Shown: positions 1 to 9,241 of the stretch, piece by piece
Layout: each line of letters opens with the position of its first letter
How positions within the stretch are numbered: position 1 is the first letter of the stretch
DNA from: Gracilibacillus dipsosauri
Lineage (GTDB): Bacteria > Bacillota > Bacilli > Bacillales > Amphibacillaceae
DNA length: 64,000 nucleotides
Direction: 5' to 3'
Assembly (NCBI RefSeq): GCF_003176895.1
Contig: NZ_QGTD01000013.1
Location: 62,001-126,000, forward strand
The notes under the pieces: generated by a model
Told to the model about the DNA's origin: nothing
The model's database searches: none
The model's input: only the letters and a program-made list of their open reading frames with translations
Made by a program: the position numbers and the translations under genes

Positions 1-850
1 TTCGATCAAAGGTGCCATACGAAACAGAATAGGTTTTATCCTTCCAATCCATTTGAAATGATCGATCCATCTTATTATTATTCGTAAATACATTAATTAA
101 TTCTTTTGTGAATTCCTTATCTGAGGATCCTTCTGTCGATAGAAGTAATTCATTCTCTTCATTGATTAACATTGTTACTCCGTTGCTGTATGGGGTTAGT
201 GTCTCTAGTGTACGAACAAGACTTTTATCATCTATTGTAACAACGATGGCACCAAAAGGATTATTAATCACCCCTGGTATTTGGTGGGTTAATATTAAGT
301 TATTTCGATATCCTGTATGTTGAAAAAAGTCTTCCGTATGATCCCAAGTTATATTTTTTGATGTTTTTAATAAGGAATGATAGCCCTCTTGTTCCTTTTC
401 ATCCTTTATGTATTCTATGTAAGGTGTGAATAAAACAGGGCCTTCCTTTGTTTCCACAAATAATTCCACCTCACCAATAAGTGGCTGGCTTCCTTCAAGG
501 ATCATTAACTTCTGCATAATTTCTCTTGTTTTTTGGAACTCATAAACAAAATCAGTGGTAATTAGTTGATAATTAAAACTTGGATCAAATGCCCAATAGG
601 TTAAGGACTCTTCCAAGTAACTAAATTGTGTATCAATATTTTGAGCACGATCATCAATCTCCTCTACATGTACTTTACGCAACTCTTTTTCGGTAGAGCT
701 TAATCCGAATGTATAAATAGCAATACCTGAAATAATTCCTGGAATAGAAGTAATAAATAAAATTAATAGAAAGCTTTTCCGAAAATAATTGCTCTGCCAA
801 CGATAGGAAAACCATTTTTTCATATTGGAGAAAATTTTTTTATCTCTCAT
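1..850 (-). CDS. Membrane-anchored sensor/regulator, N-terminal part (runs off left edge)
   Basis: An open frame of 283 codons runs from ATG at 850 off the left edge without a stop. The start has a good site (AGGTGAAG, 7 nt upstream). The protein begins with a short basic cytoplasmic tail (KKWFSYRW), then a transmembrane helix (FLLILFITSIPGIISGIAIY), then at least 240 extracytoplasmic residues resembling a Cache-like ligand-binding domain. This is the usual start of large YtdP-type AraC-family regulators of Bacillaceae and Paenibacillaceae, which have a second membrane helix and a C-terminal HTH. A sensor histidine kinase is the alternative. YtdP-type regulators often control polysaccharide-uptake operons, so a sugar operon may lie further left (inference). 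Confidence 0.65.
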   Translation of the reverse strand, partial: MRDKKIFSNMKKWFSYRWQSNYFRKSFLLILFITSIPGIISGIAIYTFGLSSTEKELRKVHVEEIDDRAQNIDTQFSYLEESLTYWAFDPSFNYQLITTDFVYEFQKTREIMQKLMILEGSQPLIGEVELFVETKEGPVLFTPYIEYIKDEKEQEGYHSLLKTSKNITWDHTEDFFQHTGYRNNLILTHQIPGVINNPFGAIVVTIDDKSLVRTLETLTPYSNGVTMLINEENELLLSTEGSSDKEFTKELINVFTNNNKMDRSFQMDWKDKTYSVSYGTFDR

Positions 851-1081
851 ATTCTTCACCTCACTTGAATAATTCTATCACAAATGTAAGCACTTACGAA
901 TAGTGTGAGGAAAAGGGTGGAATGAAGACTTGCTTTCACCTCCAAACTATATGGATAATATATTATGTTGGAATTTTTCCTGCAATAATAAATTTTTGTA
1001 TACAATCACAACTAGTTATTATATAAGGATCTAATAAATTAGCACTTTTGAGTAAAATTATCACTTTTTTGCACTACTACA

Positions 1082-1133
1082 TAAGAAAAACTTGCATTCG
1101 CTCGTCCTTTAGCGGATGCGTTAGCTTTTCTTA
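1082..1133. repeat. Imperfect inverted repeat in the 853-1203 intergenic stretch
   Basis: TAAGAAAA at 1082 pairs with TTTTCTTA ending at 1133. Inner arms also pair imperfectly (GCATTCGCT with AGCGGATGC). No T-run follows on the minus strand. The rest of the 853-1203 gap is AT-rich, and I see no gene in it. Confidence 0.6.
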
Positions 1134-1178
1134 TACTTTGGACTTCAAAATTTTTGCTTCATCGCATTCCTTCCTACA

Positions 1179-1201
1179 AAAATTTTATATTTTCCTAACG
1201 T
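1179..1201. repeat. Dispersed repeat, copy 1
   Basis: The core AAATTTTATAT plus TTTCCTAACGT recurs in the same orientation at 19550-19571 with one mismatch. Both copies lie just beyond the 3' end of a minus-strand gene. Confidence 0.55.
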
Positions 1202-1203
1202 AT

Positions 1204-1232
1204 AAAAAGGGGTAATGGTTATACCATTACCC
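1204..1232 (-). terminator. Rho-independent terminator of the lipid kinase gene
   Basis: GGGTAATGGT, a 3-nt loop and ACCATTACCC form a perfect 10-bp stem overlapping the stop codon. Five T residues follow on the minus strand. Confidence 0.85.
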
Positions 1233-2097
1233 GTAAACGGCTTGGAAGAATTCTTATTTTTAATGGAGTTTCTTCCCCTTCATCGCCATCAACATTTATC
1301 ACTTTCGTTGTATTAGTCTGGATGATTGCTTCCTTAGCTTTCCTATAAATGACATTGTTTTGTTCCTTTAACGAACCACTCATTAATTTTGCAATCATTG
1401 CTATGCTTTTTATACTTGTTAATTCTTTAAAAATGAATAGATGCAAATATCCATCGTCTATTTCCGCTTCCTTGATCATATTTTTCCAGCCAGCGAAGGT
1501 GTCTGTCACCGCCACTAATACAAACATCGCATCAGTGTCCAAGGTGTCTATATCTGTTTCTATTTGTACTCGAAATACGTCTTTTTCGGAAAACTTCTTT
1601 ACACCTTCGATAAAATAGGCAAAAGATCCATATTTCGATTTTTGCTCAGCAGTTACAGAATAGGTTGCTTCTGCTATCACACCTAAGTTGATTAAGTTCA
1701 TAAAATACTGATCATTAACTTTGCCAATATCGACATTTTGGAATTGACCTTTTTCTATTATTTCAATAGCTTCATCTGGGTTTAGAGGAAGTTCTAATGC
1801 TTTTGCAAAATTATTCACTGTACCAAATGGAATAATGAGTAATGTCGGATAATGATTAGTTGGAGCAATTCCGTTGATCACTTCATTTATTGTACCATCT
1901 CCTCCCATGATTACGATAAGATCCAAGTTACTCTCACAAGCTTCCTGCGCAAAATGAACCGCATCCCTTACTTTTTGTGTGATTCTACTAGTCACTCTAT
2001 ACCCCTTATTCTGTAATTTATCTAGCACTTTATTACGATAATTCTCACTTTCTTCGGAACCAGAACTCGGGTTTACAATGACCATAGCTGTTTTCAA
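1219..2097 (-). CDS. Diacylglycerol kinase-family lipid kinase (YegS/DagK-like)
   Basis: This 292-residue soluble protein has the DAGK catalytic fold. It carries the N-terminal nucleotide motif NPSSG, the GGDGTINEV loop near residues 65-73, and a C-terminal beta-sandwich ending in a VDGD(E)GEE segment. Family members phosphorylate diacylglycerol or related lipids with ATP, usually to recycle lipid-turnover products. The length is normal for the family. It starts 20 nt downstream of the EAL gene and may be co-transcribed with it. The exact lipid substrate cannot be read from sequence. Confidence 0.85.
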   Translation of the reverse strand: MKTAMVIVNPSSGSEESENYRNKVLDKLQNKGYRVTSRITQKVRDAVHFAQEACESNLDLIVIMGGDGTINEVINGIAPTNHYPTLLIIPFGTVNNFAKALELPLNPDEAIEIIEKGQFQNVDIGKVNDQYFMNLINLGVIAEATYSVTAEQKSKYGSFAYFIEGVKKFSEKDVFRVQIETDIDTLDTDAMFVLVAVTDTFAGWKNMIKEAEIDDGYLHLFIFKELTSIKSIAMIAKLMSGSLKEQNNVIYRKAKEAIIQTNTTKVINVDGDEGEETPLKIRILPSRLRVMV

Positions 2098-2117
2098 TTA
2101 GAGACCTCCTTTCATAA

Positions 2118-3338
2118 TTACCATAATAAATCCTCATGCTCGTCTAAATACATTGGTGAAATATCCATAAATACGTATAAATTTTCGTCGATAGGATAAG
2201 AAAATGTACGAATTCTTTCTCCTGTTTCGATATCATTATAGATGTCTGAAAGTATCCCCGTTTGATCATGATTCATTCGAATGACATTTTCAATAAAGTA
2301 TGGTCGCCAACTCCAGTTTTTTCCCTTCACTGTAAGATCCTGTCTCCAAGCATCCTTGGTATAAATATAGTTAGCGGTTTTTTGAAAGCCATCTGCATCT
2401 GTCACATAAATACGGAAAAACATCTCGTCCCAATTGGTAATAAAACGATCAATCTCTTCCTCTAGGTTCTTTTCTAAACTTAACATTTTAATATTTTGCT
2501 GTAATTTTTCATTTAATGTTTCGGTTAACTGATATTTTGCATTAATTTTTGATCTTTCAATATAGATAAATTGTTGGATATCCTTTCTAAACCTAGTTTT
2601 TAAAAGGTCTCTCCTTATAAAAGCTTCACTCGGGGTCGATAGAAATGGGCCCTGGTAGTATCTTCCGTTATTTCGCCATGCATAATGAAAATGATAGTTA
2701 GATTCTATTCCATCAAATAACAGTTCTGCTCCCACTCTTCTTGCTAAGATAGATAAGGAGTAAATGGTATGCTGATAGTTAACAGAAAGTGATTGGTCTA
2801 GTAAGGAAGCTAGGTTTATTTTGATAATATCTGGTTCAAGTGTGCTAATACGATCCATATTGCTTGAACCCCTTCCGGCATCATTAATCGCAATTTTGAC
2901 GCCAAAGGTTTTTAAATATTTTAATGAGTTTGATAGGTTATCCATTTCCTCTACTGATTCTTGTTCAACAATTTCTAAAATAACCTTGGATAAATCCAAT
3001 CCCTTTTCTTGATAAGAAATCAGCTCTTGAACAAAGTCCTTTTCTTCCTCTGTTTTTGTTAAATAGCTTTGATGGACAATGAGGAAAATACTTGCATCCA
3101 CATTATGCTTCAGATATATATCTAATGCTCTTCGATGAATATGTCGATCCATATCTACTTTGAATTCATCAGGGACATTTTGGTCCTGAAAGAAGGCACG
3201 AATACTTTCTCTTTTTCTCTCTGTTTCTAAATAACCAAGTACTTGGTAGCCGACGACCTCATGACTATCAGCACTAAACACTGGTTGATAATATGGTTTA
3301 ACTCGTTCCATATCAAGCATGATATCTAAAGGATCCAT
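2118..3338 (-). CDS. ykuI: YkuI-like EAL-domain protein with degenerate active site
   Basis: Residues 1-260 form an EAL domain and about 290-406 a PAS/Cache-like C-terminal domain. This is the architecture and length of B. subtilis YkuI, a c-di-GMP-binding protein. I start it at the ATG at 3338 (MDPLDIM), which has GAGGTG 7 nt upstream; the upstream ATG at 3359 has no usable site. The EAL Glu is Gln here (Y-QVL-GY, residue 32) and the metal-ligand Asn of IFLIVHQ is lost. The later Glu (LEIVE), Lys (IIKIN) and Glu (DGIES) remain. It is therefore more likely a c-di-GMP receptor or a relic than an active phosphodiesterase (inference). Confidence 0.85.
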   Translation of the reverse strand: MDPLDIMLDMERVKPYYQPVFSADSHEVVGYQVLGYLETERKRESIRAFFQDQNVPDEFKVDMDRHIHRRALDIYLKHNVDASIFLIVHQSYLTKTEEEKDFVQELISYQEKGLDLSKVILEIVEQESVEEMDNLSNSLKYLKTFGVKIAINDAGRGSSNMDRISTLEPDIIKINLASLLDQSLSVNYQHTIYSLSILARRVGAELLFDGIESNYHFHYAWRNNGRYYQGPFLSTPSEAFIRRDLLKTRFRKDIQQFIYIERSKINAKYQLTETLNEKLQQNIKMLSLEKNLEEEIDRFITNWDEMFFRIYVTDADGFQKTANYIYTKDAWRQDLTVKGKNWSWRPYFIENVIRMNHDQTGILSDIYNDIETGERIRTFSYPIDENLYVFMDISPMYLDEHEDLLW

Positions 3339-3448
3339 TTTAAACACCTCACTATACATTCACCTATAATTGAATTATATCGATTTTCTAAATTAATTGA
3401 AAAGAATACGAGTTTTATAGGAATTCAATCCGTTGTAGAACGCTTATC

Positions 3449-3484
3449 AAAAAAACAACCCGGACCTTTTTAAAGTTCGGGTTG
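3449..3484 (-). terminator. Terminator of glnA
   Basis: CAACCCGGAC at 3456-3465 pairs with GTTCGGGTTG at 3475-3484 with one G-T wobble. A T7 run follows on the minus strand. Confidence 0.9.
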
Positions 3485-3518
3485 TATATCAACTAAAAGT
3501 ATATAATTAAGCGAATAA

Positions 3519-4889
3519 TTAGAATTTACTTTGATAGCTTGCCAACTCCCAATCGGTCACAGCGGTACGATAACTGTTCCATTCTTCTTGTTTTAGTGAA
3601 AGGTATTCCTTTAATGCGTATTCTCCAAGCACTTGTTTACCTATTTCACCATCAACTAATGCTCGAATGGATTCACCTAAGGTTGTTGGTAGATTCTGAA
3701 TGCCTCGTAGGATTCTTTCATCGTCGTCCATACTAAAAATATCGTCGACTATTTCTGCAGGTGCGTTCATTTCTTTCTCTATTCCGTTAATACCAGATTG
3801 TGCAATAGCTGCGAAAGCATAGTATGGATTTGCTGATGGATCTGGGCATCTAATTTCGACACGTGTTCCAGCACCACGGGTTGCTGGGATACGAACTAAT
3901 GCAGAACGATTGGAAGCAGACCATGCGATATAGCATGGTGCCTCATAACCCGGAACAAGCCTTTTATAAGAATTTACAAGTGGATTAGTAAATACCGCAA
4001 AGGAAGAAACATGTGTCAAAAGCCCTGCAATAAATTGATAAGCTTCTTCTGACAATTGTCTTGAGTCCTTTTCATCGAAAAAAGCATTTTTCCCAGCTTT
4101 TTGATCAAATAAGGAGATATTTACATGCATTCCATTTCCGTTTTCACCAAAGATAGGCTTTGGCATAAATGTAGCTCTAAGACCAAATTGCTGAGCAATT
4201 GTTTTTACTACCCATTTAAATGTCGTTGCATTATCAGCAGTGGTCAGTGCATCGGCATATTTAAAGTTAATCTCATGTTGACCAATGGCTACTTCGTGAT
4301 GGGAAGCTTCAATTACAAAGCCCATTTTTTTCAATGTTCGATAAATTTCCAAGCGTACTTTTTCTCCTAAATCATATGGTGCCGGTTCAAAATAACCCCC
4401 TTGATCGGCCACTCTGTTGGTAGGGTCTCCTTTGGCATCTGTTTCAAATAAGAAAAATTCAAGCTCAGGACCTACCTGAATAGAAAAATTCTTCTCATTC
4501 GCCTTATCTACAGTATTTTTTAGAATCGTACGGGGATCTCCTTCAAAGGGAGTTCCATCTGGGTTCGTCACACTACATAAAAATCTTGCCTCTGCATATC
4601 CGTCTTCCTCTGTCCATGGTAATACAGCAAATGTATTTAAATCTGGTAATAAATACAGATCTGATTTGTTAATTGGAGTGAATCCTTTAATAGAGGAACC
4701 GTCAAACATTGTTTTTCCTTCAACCACGTCACCTAATTGCTCCGAAGTGACGGTTACTTGTTTTAAGGAACCTTCAATATCGACAAATTGTAGATGTAAT
4801 AGTTCTACATGTCTTTTCTCGATTTGATCCTTGATCATCTCTAAGTTGGTCTTGTGAACCTTCGTTCTATCTGGTGCTAATGTCGCCAT
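3519..4889 (-). CDS. glnA: Glutamine synthetase, type I
   Basis: This 456-residue enzyme makes glutamine from glutamate, ammonia and ATP in the cytoplasm. It shows the GS beta-grasp domain (FVDIEGSLKQVTV), the FDGSSIKGF metal-site region, the GPELEFF motif, NGNGMHVN, and the ATP-binding/substrate loop around LVPGYEAPCYIAWS and NRSALVRIP. The N-terminus (MATLAPDRTKVHKTN) adds about 12 residues to the classical Bacillus enzyme. Unlike B. subtilis glnRA, there is no glnR upstream, so it is a solitary gene. A GlnR/TnrA box lies 21 bp before the ATG. The RBS is GGGGAT, about 9 nt upstream. Confidence 0.95.
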   Translation of the reverse strand: MATLAPDRTKVHKTNLEMIKDQIEKRHVELLHLQFVDIEGSLKQVTVTSEQLGDVVEGKTMFDGSSIKGFTPINKSDLYLLPDLNTFAVLPWTEEDGYAEARFLCSVTNPDGTPFEGDPRTILKNTVDKANEKNFSIQVGPELEFFLFETDAKGDPTNRVADQGGYFEPAPYDLGEKVRLEIYRTLKKMGFVIEASHHEVAIGQHEINFKYADALTTADNATTFKWVVKTIAQQFGLRATFMPKPIFGENGNGMHVNISLFDQKAGKNAFFDEKDSRQLSEEAYQFIAGLLTHVSSFAVFTNPLVNSYKRLVPGYEAPCYIAWSASNRSALVRIPATRGAGTRVEIRCPDPSANPYYAFAAIAQSGINGIEKEMNAPAEIVDDIFSMDDDERILRGIQNLPTTLGESIRALVDGEIGKQVLGEYALKEYLSLKQEEWNSYRTAVTDWELASYQSKF

Positions 4890-4909
4890 TTTTCATATCC
4901 CCTTTTTTA

Positions 4910-4926
4910 TGTTAAATCATTTAACA
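4910..4926 (-). promoter_or_regulatory. GlnR/TnrA box upstream of glnA
   Basis: Read on the minus strand this is TGTTA-AATGATT-TAACA, an exact match to the TGTNA-N7-TNACA consensus for GlnR and TnrA. It sits between the promoter region and the RBS, which suits repression or road-block (inference). Confidence 0.8.
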
Positions 4927-5046
4927 TCTTTTGTTATTTACCATCCTACTATTTACGAACATTTAACGTCATGTTTTCTGTAAGGAAATCTAACAAACTT
5001 TTTTAGAGGTTTTGGGAATATCGAATTGGAAAATTTGATGATAGTG

Positions 5047-5090
5047 AAAAAGCTTGATATGAGTGTCTAGCACCTCATATCAAGCTTTTT
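5047..5090. terminator. Strong hairpin terminator after the YdbC-like gene
   Basis: A perfect 17-bp stem (AAAAAGCTTGATATGAG with its complement) has a 10-nt loop. A-tracts and T-tracts on both sides let it work in either direction. It abuts the stop codon of the minus-strand gene. Confidence 0.9.
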
Positions 5091-5308
5091 TAATTTGACT
5101 CGACCATAAAGTCTTTTAATGCTTTCCATTCTTCCATTGTTAACGTAATACCTTTACCCATTTTTTCATGATCTGGTGACCAATCTCTTATGTCATATTT
5201 AGGCTCGCGGTCATTCCAGCTGATCAAATTCACTTCCTTCGTCCAACCAGAAGGTGATTCAGCTAATACAGCAATGTTCTCCACGATTTCAAATTTAATC
5301 CCTGCCAT
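5090..5308 (-). CDS. ydbC: YdbC/PC4-like single-stranded DNA-binding protein
   Basis: This 72-residue protein matches the YdbC family, which resembles the human coactivator PC4 and binds ssDNA as a dimer. Visible hallmarks are GWTKEVNLISWND, EPKYDIRDWSPDHEKMGKG and the following LTMEEW helix start. The ATG at 5308 is preferred because GAGGTG is 5 nt upstream; the ATG at 5311 is too close. It is a single-gene unit between an MCP and a terminator. Its cellular role in Firmicutes is not well settled. Confidence 0.85.
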   Translation of the reverse strand: MAGIKFEIVENIAVLAESPSGWTKEVNLISWNDREPKYDIRDWSPDHEKMGKGITLTMEEWKALKDFMVESN

Positions 5309-5379
5309 CATCTCACCTCATTACATGCTATAATGATTCTATTTTACGTGATTATAGATGATGATTCAATCTGCACTCA

Positions 5380-7131
5380 TCATTTGGAAATGGTATAACG
5401 GTTAATAATGTTACTAAGATCTTGGTTTAACCCTGTTAAGTTTTCTGCTGATTTTGCCACATTGGCAATCGCGTTTATCTGCTCGTCAACGGATGAAGTG
5501 ATCTCCTCCACAGACGCAGCTGTTTCTTCAGATACACTGGATACACTTTCAATATTTTCATTCATTTTTTCTACTTCGTTCGTAATCTGATCCATCTCTG
5601 TCTTAACAGAACCGATTGCTGCCACAATTTCCTTAACAGCTTGCTGTAAGTCCACAAAGATACCCTCTGTTTCCTCCACATCGTTGTTTAACCCTTCTGA
5701 ACTCTGGACGTTACTCCGAACAGCCTCAACGGTTTTATCAGTTTCTGCAACAATGGTTGAAACAACCTGTTGTACTTGGTGTGTCGCATCCTTAGACTGT
5801 TCTGCAAGCTTTCTGATTTCATCAGCGACTACAGAGAATCCTTTACCGTGTTCCCCCGCTCTTGCTGCTTCAATACTTGCATTTAGTGCCAGTAAGTTCG
5901 TTTCTTCCGCAATATGCTCTATCGTATCCATAACAGATGTAATCTTTGTAACTTTTTGATTCAATTGTTGGATATCTTCTGCAATTGCCCTAGATGCATG
6001 AACGGCTTCACTATTTGATTTCTGTAATTTTGAGACGATTTCTTGGCCATTACTTGATAGCTCTTCTGTCTCTGTAGTGATCGTATCCACCTTAGTGGTT
6101 TCGCCTTGCATTTTTTGCACGGCTTGTGATAATAGATCTACTCTATAACTAATATCCTCTAAATCATTTGCTTGTTCTTGAGTGCCTCGAGAGATTTCCT
6201 CCATCGCATTTCCAACTTCCTCACTGCTTGCAGAGGTTTGTTCCGAGATTGCTGATAAATCTGTTGCTGCATCAAGTAATTGATCACTTGATTGGTGAAC
6301 ATTTGTTACTAATGTAGTTAATTGATCAGACATTTTATTAAATGCTGCAGCAAGTAAGCCTATTTCGTCCTGAGACTCTTTTAAATTTGTCTTTTTAATA
6401 TTACCTTCTGCAATGGATGTGGCAACATCTGCCACCATTGTAAGAGATACTAATTTTTTTCTTGTTAACAAATAAAAAATAATAGCACTAATAACGATAA
6501 TTACGACAACACTACTAATAATAACCAAGAATAATTGATGTAACCCTTCATAAAACTCATCCTGATACACAGCAACACCTATAGTCCAATCCCATGGCTC
6601 AAAATATCTCATATAAGCTGTTTTGTCTTTATAGCTTCCATCCTCTTGGAGATCACTGTATTCAGCAATTCTATCATCAGGTTCTGATGCTTTACCTGCT
6701 TTTACAAGTGATGCGCGATTACTCCGATTTAAATCATCAGCAGGCTCGCTACCTATTTCGGTAGGATGTAATTGCAAGACAAGCTCTTCATCATAAGCTA
6801 GAACATATCCATTGTTTTTATAAACAAAATTTGTTTGAGAATAGTCATATTCTTGCTTATTATTTTCTGGTCCATTTAATAGGAGACGAGCCTCATCCTT
6901 CGCTTCTTCTAAGCTTAATCTTCCCTCTTCCACTTCTTGATTTAATAATTCTAGAATGGAATATGCCCCATCTGTTATCTTCCTTAATTCACTTTCTCCT
7001 GATTCTACTAATTGAGCTTTTGCTACATTATAACTAAATATTCCAATGACAATTCCTGTTATGGCAACGATAACGGTAATTAATGAGATTAATTTAGTTG
7101 ATACACTAGATTTCCACTTCAGTTTTTTCAA
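5380..7131 (-). CDS. Methyl-accepting chemotaxis protein with Cache sensor
   Basis: This 583-residue transducer has a first membrane helix at about 12-34 and an extracellular single-Cache domain at about 36-195, with [15 protein letters not shown] and [15 protein letters not shown] typical of sCache_2. A second helix at about 200-222 is followed by HAMP (about 223-275) and a signalling coiled coil whose tip reads [20 protein letters not shown]. It relays ligand binding to CheW/CheA. Cache ligands are often small carboxylates; the ligand here is unknown. It is monocistronic, and no other chemotaxis genes are nearby. Confidence 0.95.
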   Translation of the reverse strand: MKKLKWKSSVSTKLISLITVIVAITGIVIGIFSYNVAKAQLVESGESELRKITDGAYSILELLNQEVEEGRLSLEEAKDEARLLLNGPENNKQEYDYSQTNFVYKNNGYVLAYDEELVLQLHPTEIGSEPADDLNRSNRASLVKAGKASEPDDRIAEYSDLQEDGSYKDKTAYMRYFEPWDWTIGVAVYQDEFYEGLHQLFLVIISSVVVIIVISAIIFYLLTRKKLVSLTMVADVATSIAEGNIKKTNLKESQDEIGLLAAAFNKMSDQLTTLVTNVHQSSDQLLDAATDLSAISEQTSASSEEVGNAMEEISRGTQEQANDLEDISYRVDLLSQAVQKMQGETTKVDTITTETEELSSNGQEIVSKLQKSNSEAVHASRAIAEDIQQLNQKVTKITSVMDTIEHIAEETNLLALNASIEAARAGEHGKGFSVVADEIRKLAEQSKDATHQVQQVVSTIVAETDKTVEAVRSNVQSSEGLNNDVEETEGIFVDLQQAVKEIVAAIGSVKTEMDQITNEVEKMNENIESVSSVSEETAASVEEITSSVDEQINAIANVAKSAENLTGLNQDLSNIINRYTISK

Positions 7132-7233
7132 GCTGTTTCCTCCCCTTCTAAATAGTTATATCGACATTAATTGCGTATTATCAATACATGTTTTAAAACT
7201 ATTTAAAAGGGAAAAATTAGCACTTCTTTGGAT

Positions 7234-8712
7234 TTATCTAGAGTTTTTCTTCAACTTAACCTGTAAATAATCGATAAATTCATTGGCTTTGTCTTCAGGG
7301 GCTTTGGTTATGAAACTTGTGCTAATAAAGAGAATAGTAGAAATAATAATCCCCCAAATACCTGACTTCAAGCCTAAAGGTAAAAGTTGAAAGGCTTCAA
7401 GAATAATCACAAAAATACTTCCTATGATAACACTTATAATCACACCACTTGCTGTTCCTTTTCTCCAAAAGAATGCGCCGATAATTCCTGGCACTACAAC
7501 AATTAAACCAGCAGAAGATGCTACTGATAATACGGCAATTAAATCTAGTTGTAATTGTGCAAATAAATAGGCCAGAATTGCAATTATAGGTATTACAATT
7601 TTTCCTATTTGCAATTGTTTTTGGTCTGTTGTTTGTTTATGCTTCATAATATTACGATATACATCCCTAGAAAATAAGGAAGAGAGTGTCAATAAAATCG
7701 AATCAATGGTCGAGATAGCCGCTGCTAATATTCCTACCATGACAATAACGCCTAGGAGATCTGGAACCAATTCGGATGATAACAGCATTGGTGTTGCTAA
7801 ATCGGCATTATCTAATTCTGGAAAAAGAACTGTCGCAGATAATCCCCATACAACAGATACAATCGTATAAATAAATCCAAAAATTAAAAAGCCTAGTAGC
7901 ATATGTCGCATACTTTTCATCGATGATGGCATAAATAACCGCTGACTTACCTGTGGATTAGAAATACTAAAGAAAAACCAAGGAATAGTTAAACCTAAAA
8001 ATGTCCAAAAGTTAAAAAATCCATTTCCTGGTACCGCTAAGGCTTCTGGTTTTGTCTTTTCAATGGAGTCAAAAAATCCATTCCAGCCCCCTAATCCATC
8101 TATAATCAATAAAACCACAATAGTAGACGCGATGATCATAATTAACGATTGTAATGAATCAGTCCAAGCAACTGAGCGAATTCCCGCAATATATGTGAAA
8201 ACTAATGCTAAAATGGTTGCGATAATAACGCCTGTTGTATAGGAAATTGCACCACTTGTTACCCCTTCTAATAAATAGCCAATCCCTGTAAGTTGTACTG
8301 CACTATATGGAATTAAGAATAAGCAGCTGGATAAAGCTGTCACAATTGCTACCCATTTATTTTGGTAGCGATCACCTAGCATTTCTGATGGTGTCACATA
8401 GCCATATTTTTTTCCAACTAACCAAAAGCGTGGGCCAAAAATAGCCACCAAAGAAACACCCATGAAATAAATAATCTCAAATCCAAATGCTCCAACGCCA
8501 CCATTGTAGGTTAATCCTGCAAGACCTACTAGCATGAAAGCACTATAGGTTGTTGCACTATAACTAAGTGCAGAAACAAAACCATTTAGCTTCCGGTCAC
8601 CGAGAAAATAGCCAGCCATACTGTTTTGTTTTCCTACTCTAGATAGGAAAGCAATAAATATTCCAATTAAAATGTGGAGGGTAATGGTGATCCAAACCAT
8701 TGTTGTGCTCAC
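7234..8712 (-). CDS. Sodium:solute symporter (SSF family)
   Basis: This 492-residue protein has about 13 membrane segments. SSF signatures include GYFLGDRKLNGFVSALSYSATTYSAFML at the N-terminus, split here as GYFLGDRKLNG and SYSATTYSAF, plus the Na-site region AAISTIDSILLTLSSLFSRD. It imports a solute with sodium; a monocarboxylate, amino acid or sugar is possible and the sequence does not decide. The gene overlaps the upstream 62-residue membrane protein by 4 bp, a coupled pair like the one at 53329-55040. Confidence 0.9.
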   Translation of the reverse strand: MSTTMVWITITLHILIGIFIAFLSRVGKQNSMAGYFLGDRKLNGFVSALSYSATTYSAFMLVGLAGLTYNGGVGAFGFEIIYFMGVSLVAIFGPRFWLVGKKYGYVTPSEMLGDRYQNKWVAIVTALSSCLFLIPYSAVQLTGIGYLLEGVTSGAISYTTGVIIATILALVFTYIAGIRSVAWTDSLQSLIMIIASTIVVLLIIDGLGGWNGFFDSIEKTKPEALAVPGNGFFNFWTFLGLTIPWFFFSISNPQVSQRLFMPSSMKSMRHMLLGFLIFGFIYTIVSVVWGLSATVLFPELDNADLATPMLLSSELVPDLLGVIVMVGILAAAISTIDSILLTLSSLFSRDVYRNIMKHKQTTDQKQLQIGKIVIPIIAILAYLFAQLQLDLIAVLSVASSAGLIVVVPGIIGAFFWRKGTASGVIISVIIGSIFVIILEAFQLLPLGLKSGIWGIIISTILFISTSFITKAPEDKANEFIDYLQVKLKKNSR

Positions 8713-8897
8713 TCTTCATCACCCCACTCTTTTGTCAAGATATAATTGATGATAATAACTATTATTGCAAGAATAGTCCATAACAAAAAACTACCATACC
8801 ATTTTTCTATATTAGAAAATAAGGTATATGGGAGAAAATATCCTAGAAATACGATAAATAGAATGATAAGTCCCCACATTTTTTCTTTTTTATTCAT
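8709..8897 (-). CDS. Small two-helix membrane protein, symporter accessory subunit
   Basis: It has 62 residues with two predicted membrane helices (LIILFIVFLGYFLPYTLF and FLLWTILAIIVIIINYI) and a charged tail. The RBS GAGGGGGAG precedes ATG. Its stop overlaps the start of the SSF symporter by 4 bp. Small proteins of this kind (symporter small accessory protein, DUF3311-type) usually precede SSF carriers and are thought to be a second subunit. The assignment rests on size, topology and coupling. Confidence 0.7.
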   Translation of the reverse strand: MNKKEKMWGLIILFIVFLGYFLPYTLFSNIEKWYGSFLLWTILAIIVIIINYILTKEWGDEE

Positions 8898-9000
8898 TTA
8901 GCTCCCCCTCATTTTTCTTCACATCATTTTCATTATACACATTATATTACATCTGTAAAGACACATGTTCAAACGCCTCTTATAGCTCTACTGCTTCAAA

Positions 9001-9033
9001 TAAAAAAAGATCCGACTAATGAAATCGGATCTT
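9001..9033 (-). terminator. Terminator of the small membrane protein gene
   Basis: AAGATCCGA pairs with TCGGATCTT. A T7 run follows on the minus strand. Confidence 0.85.
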
Positions 9034-9046
9034 ACTCTAACCTAGA

Positions 9047-9226
9047 TTAATTCTTTTTCTGATGTTGTCTCGAAATATTTCTTCTGATATAAATATTATA
9101 AGCAATTAAAGCAAATGCAATAATAAAAATAACTATCCCAGGAATATAAATTACCCCAGTCAAATCAAGAATCATTAAAATAACTAATATCGTTAAAAGT
9201 GGTATACGAATTTTATTATAATACAT
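9047..9226 (-). CDS. Small hypothetical membrane protein
   Basis: It has 59 residues (MYYNKIRIPLL...) with two adjacent hydrophobic helices and a basic C-terminus (RRNISRQHQKKN). The ATG at 9226 is chosen because AGGGGG lies 6 nt upstream; a longer frame from 9256 has no site. I do not recognise the family. A cre-like sequence 16-29 bp upstream of the start suggests carbon-source control. It forms a single-gene unit with its own terminator. Confidence 0.6.
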   Translation of the reverse strand: MYYNKIRIPLLTILVILMILDLTGVIYIPGIVIFIIAFALIAYNIYIRRNISRQHQKKN

Positions 9227-9241
9227 CAAAGACCCCCTTCT

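Noticed and set aside
1219-2097. Sphingosine kinase or NAD kinase assignment
   Set aside because: Length, the NPSSG start and the GGDGT loop with a C-terminal DAGK-type sandwich fit bacterial lipid kinases better.
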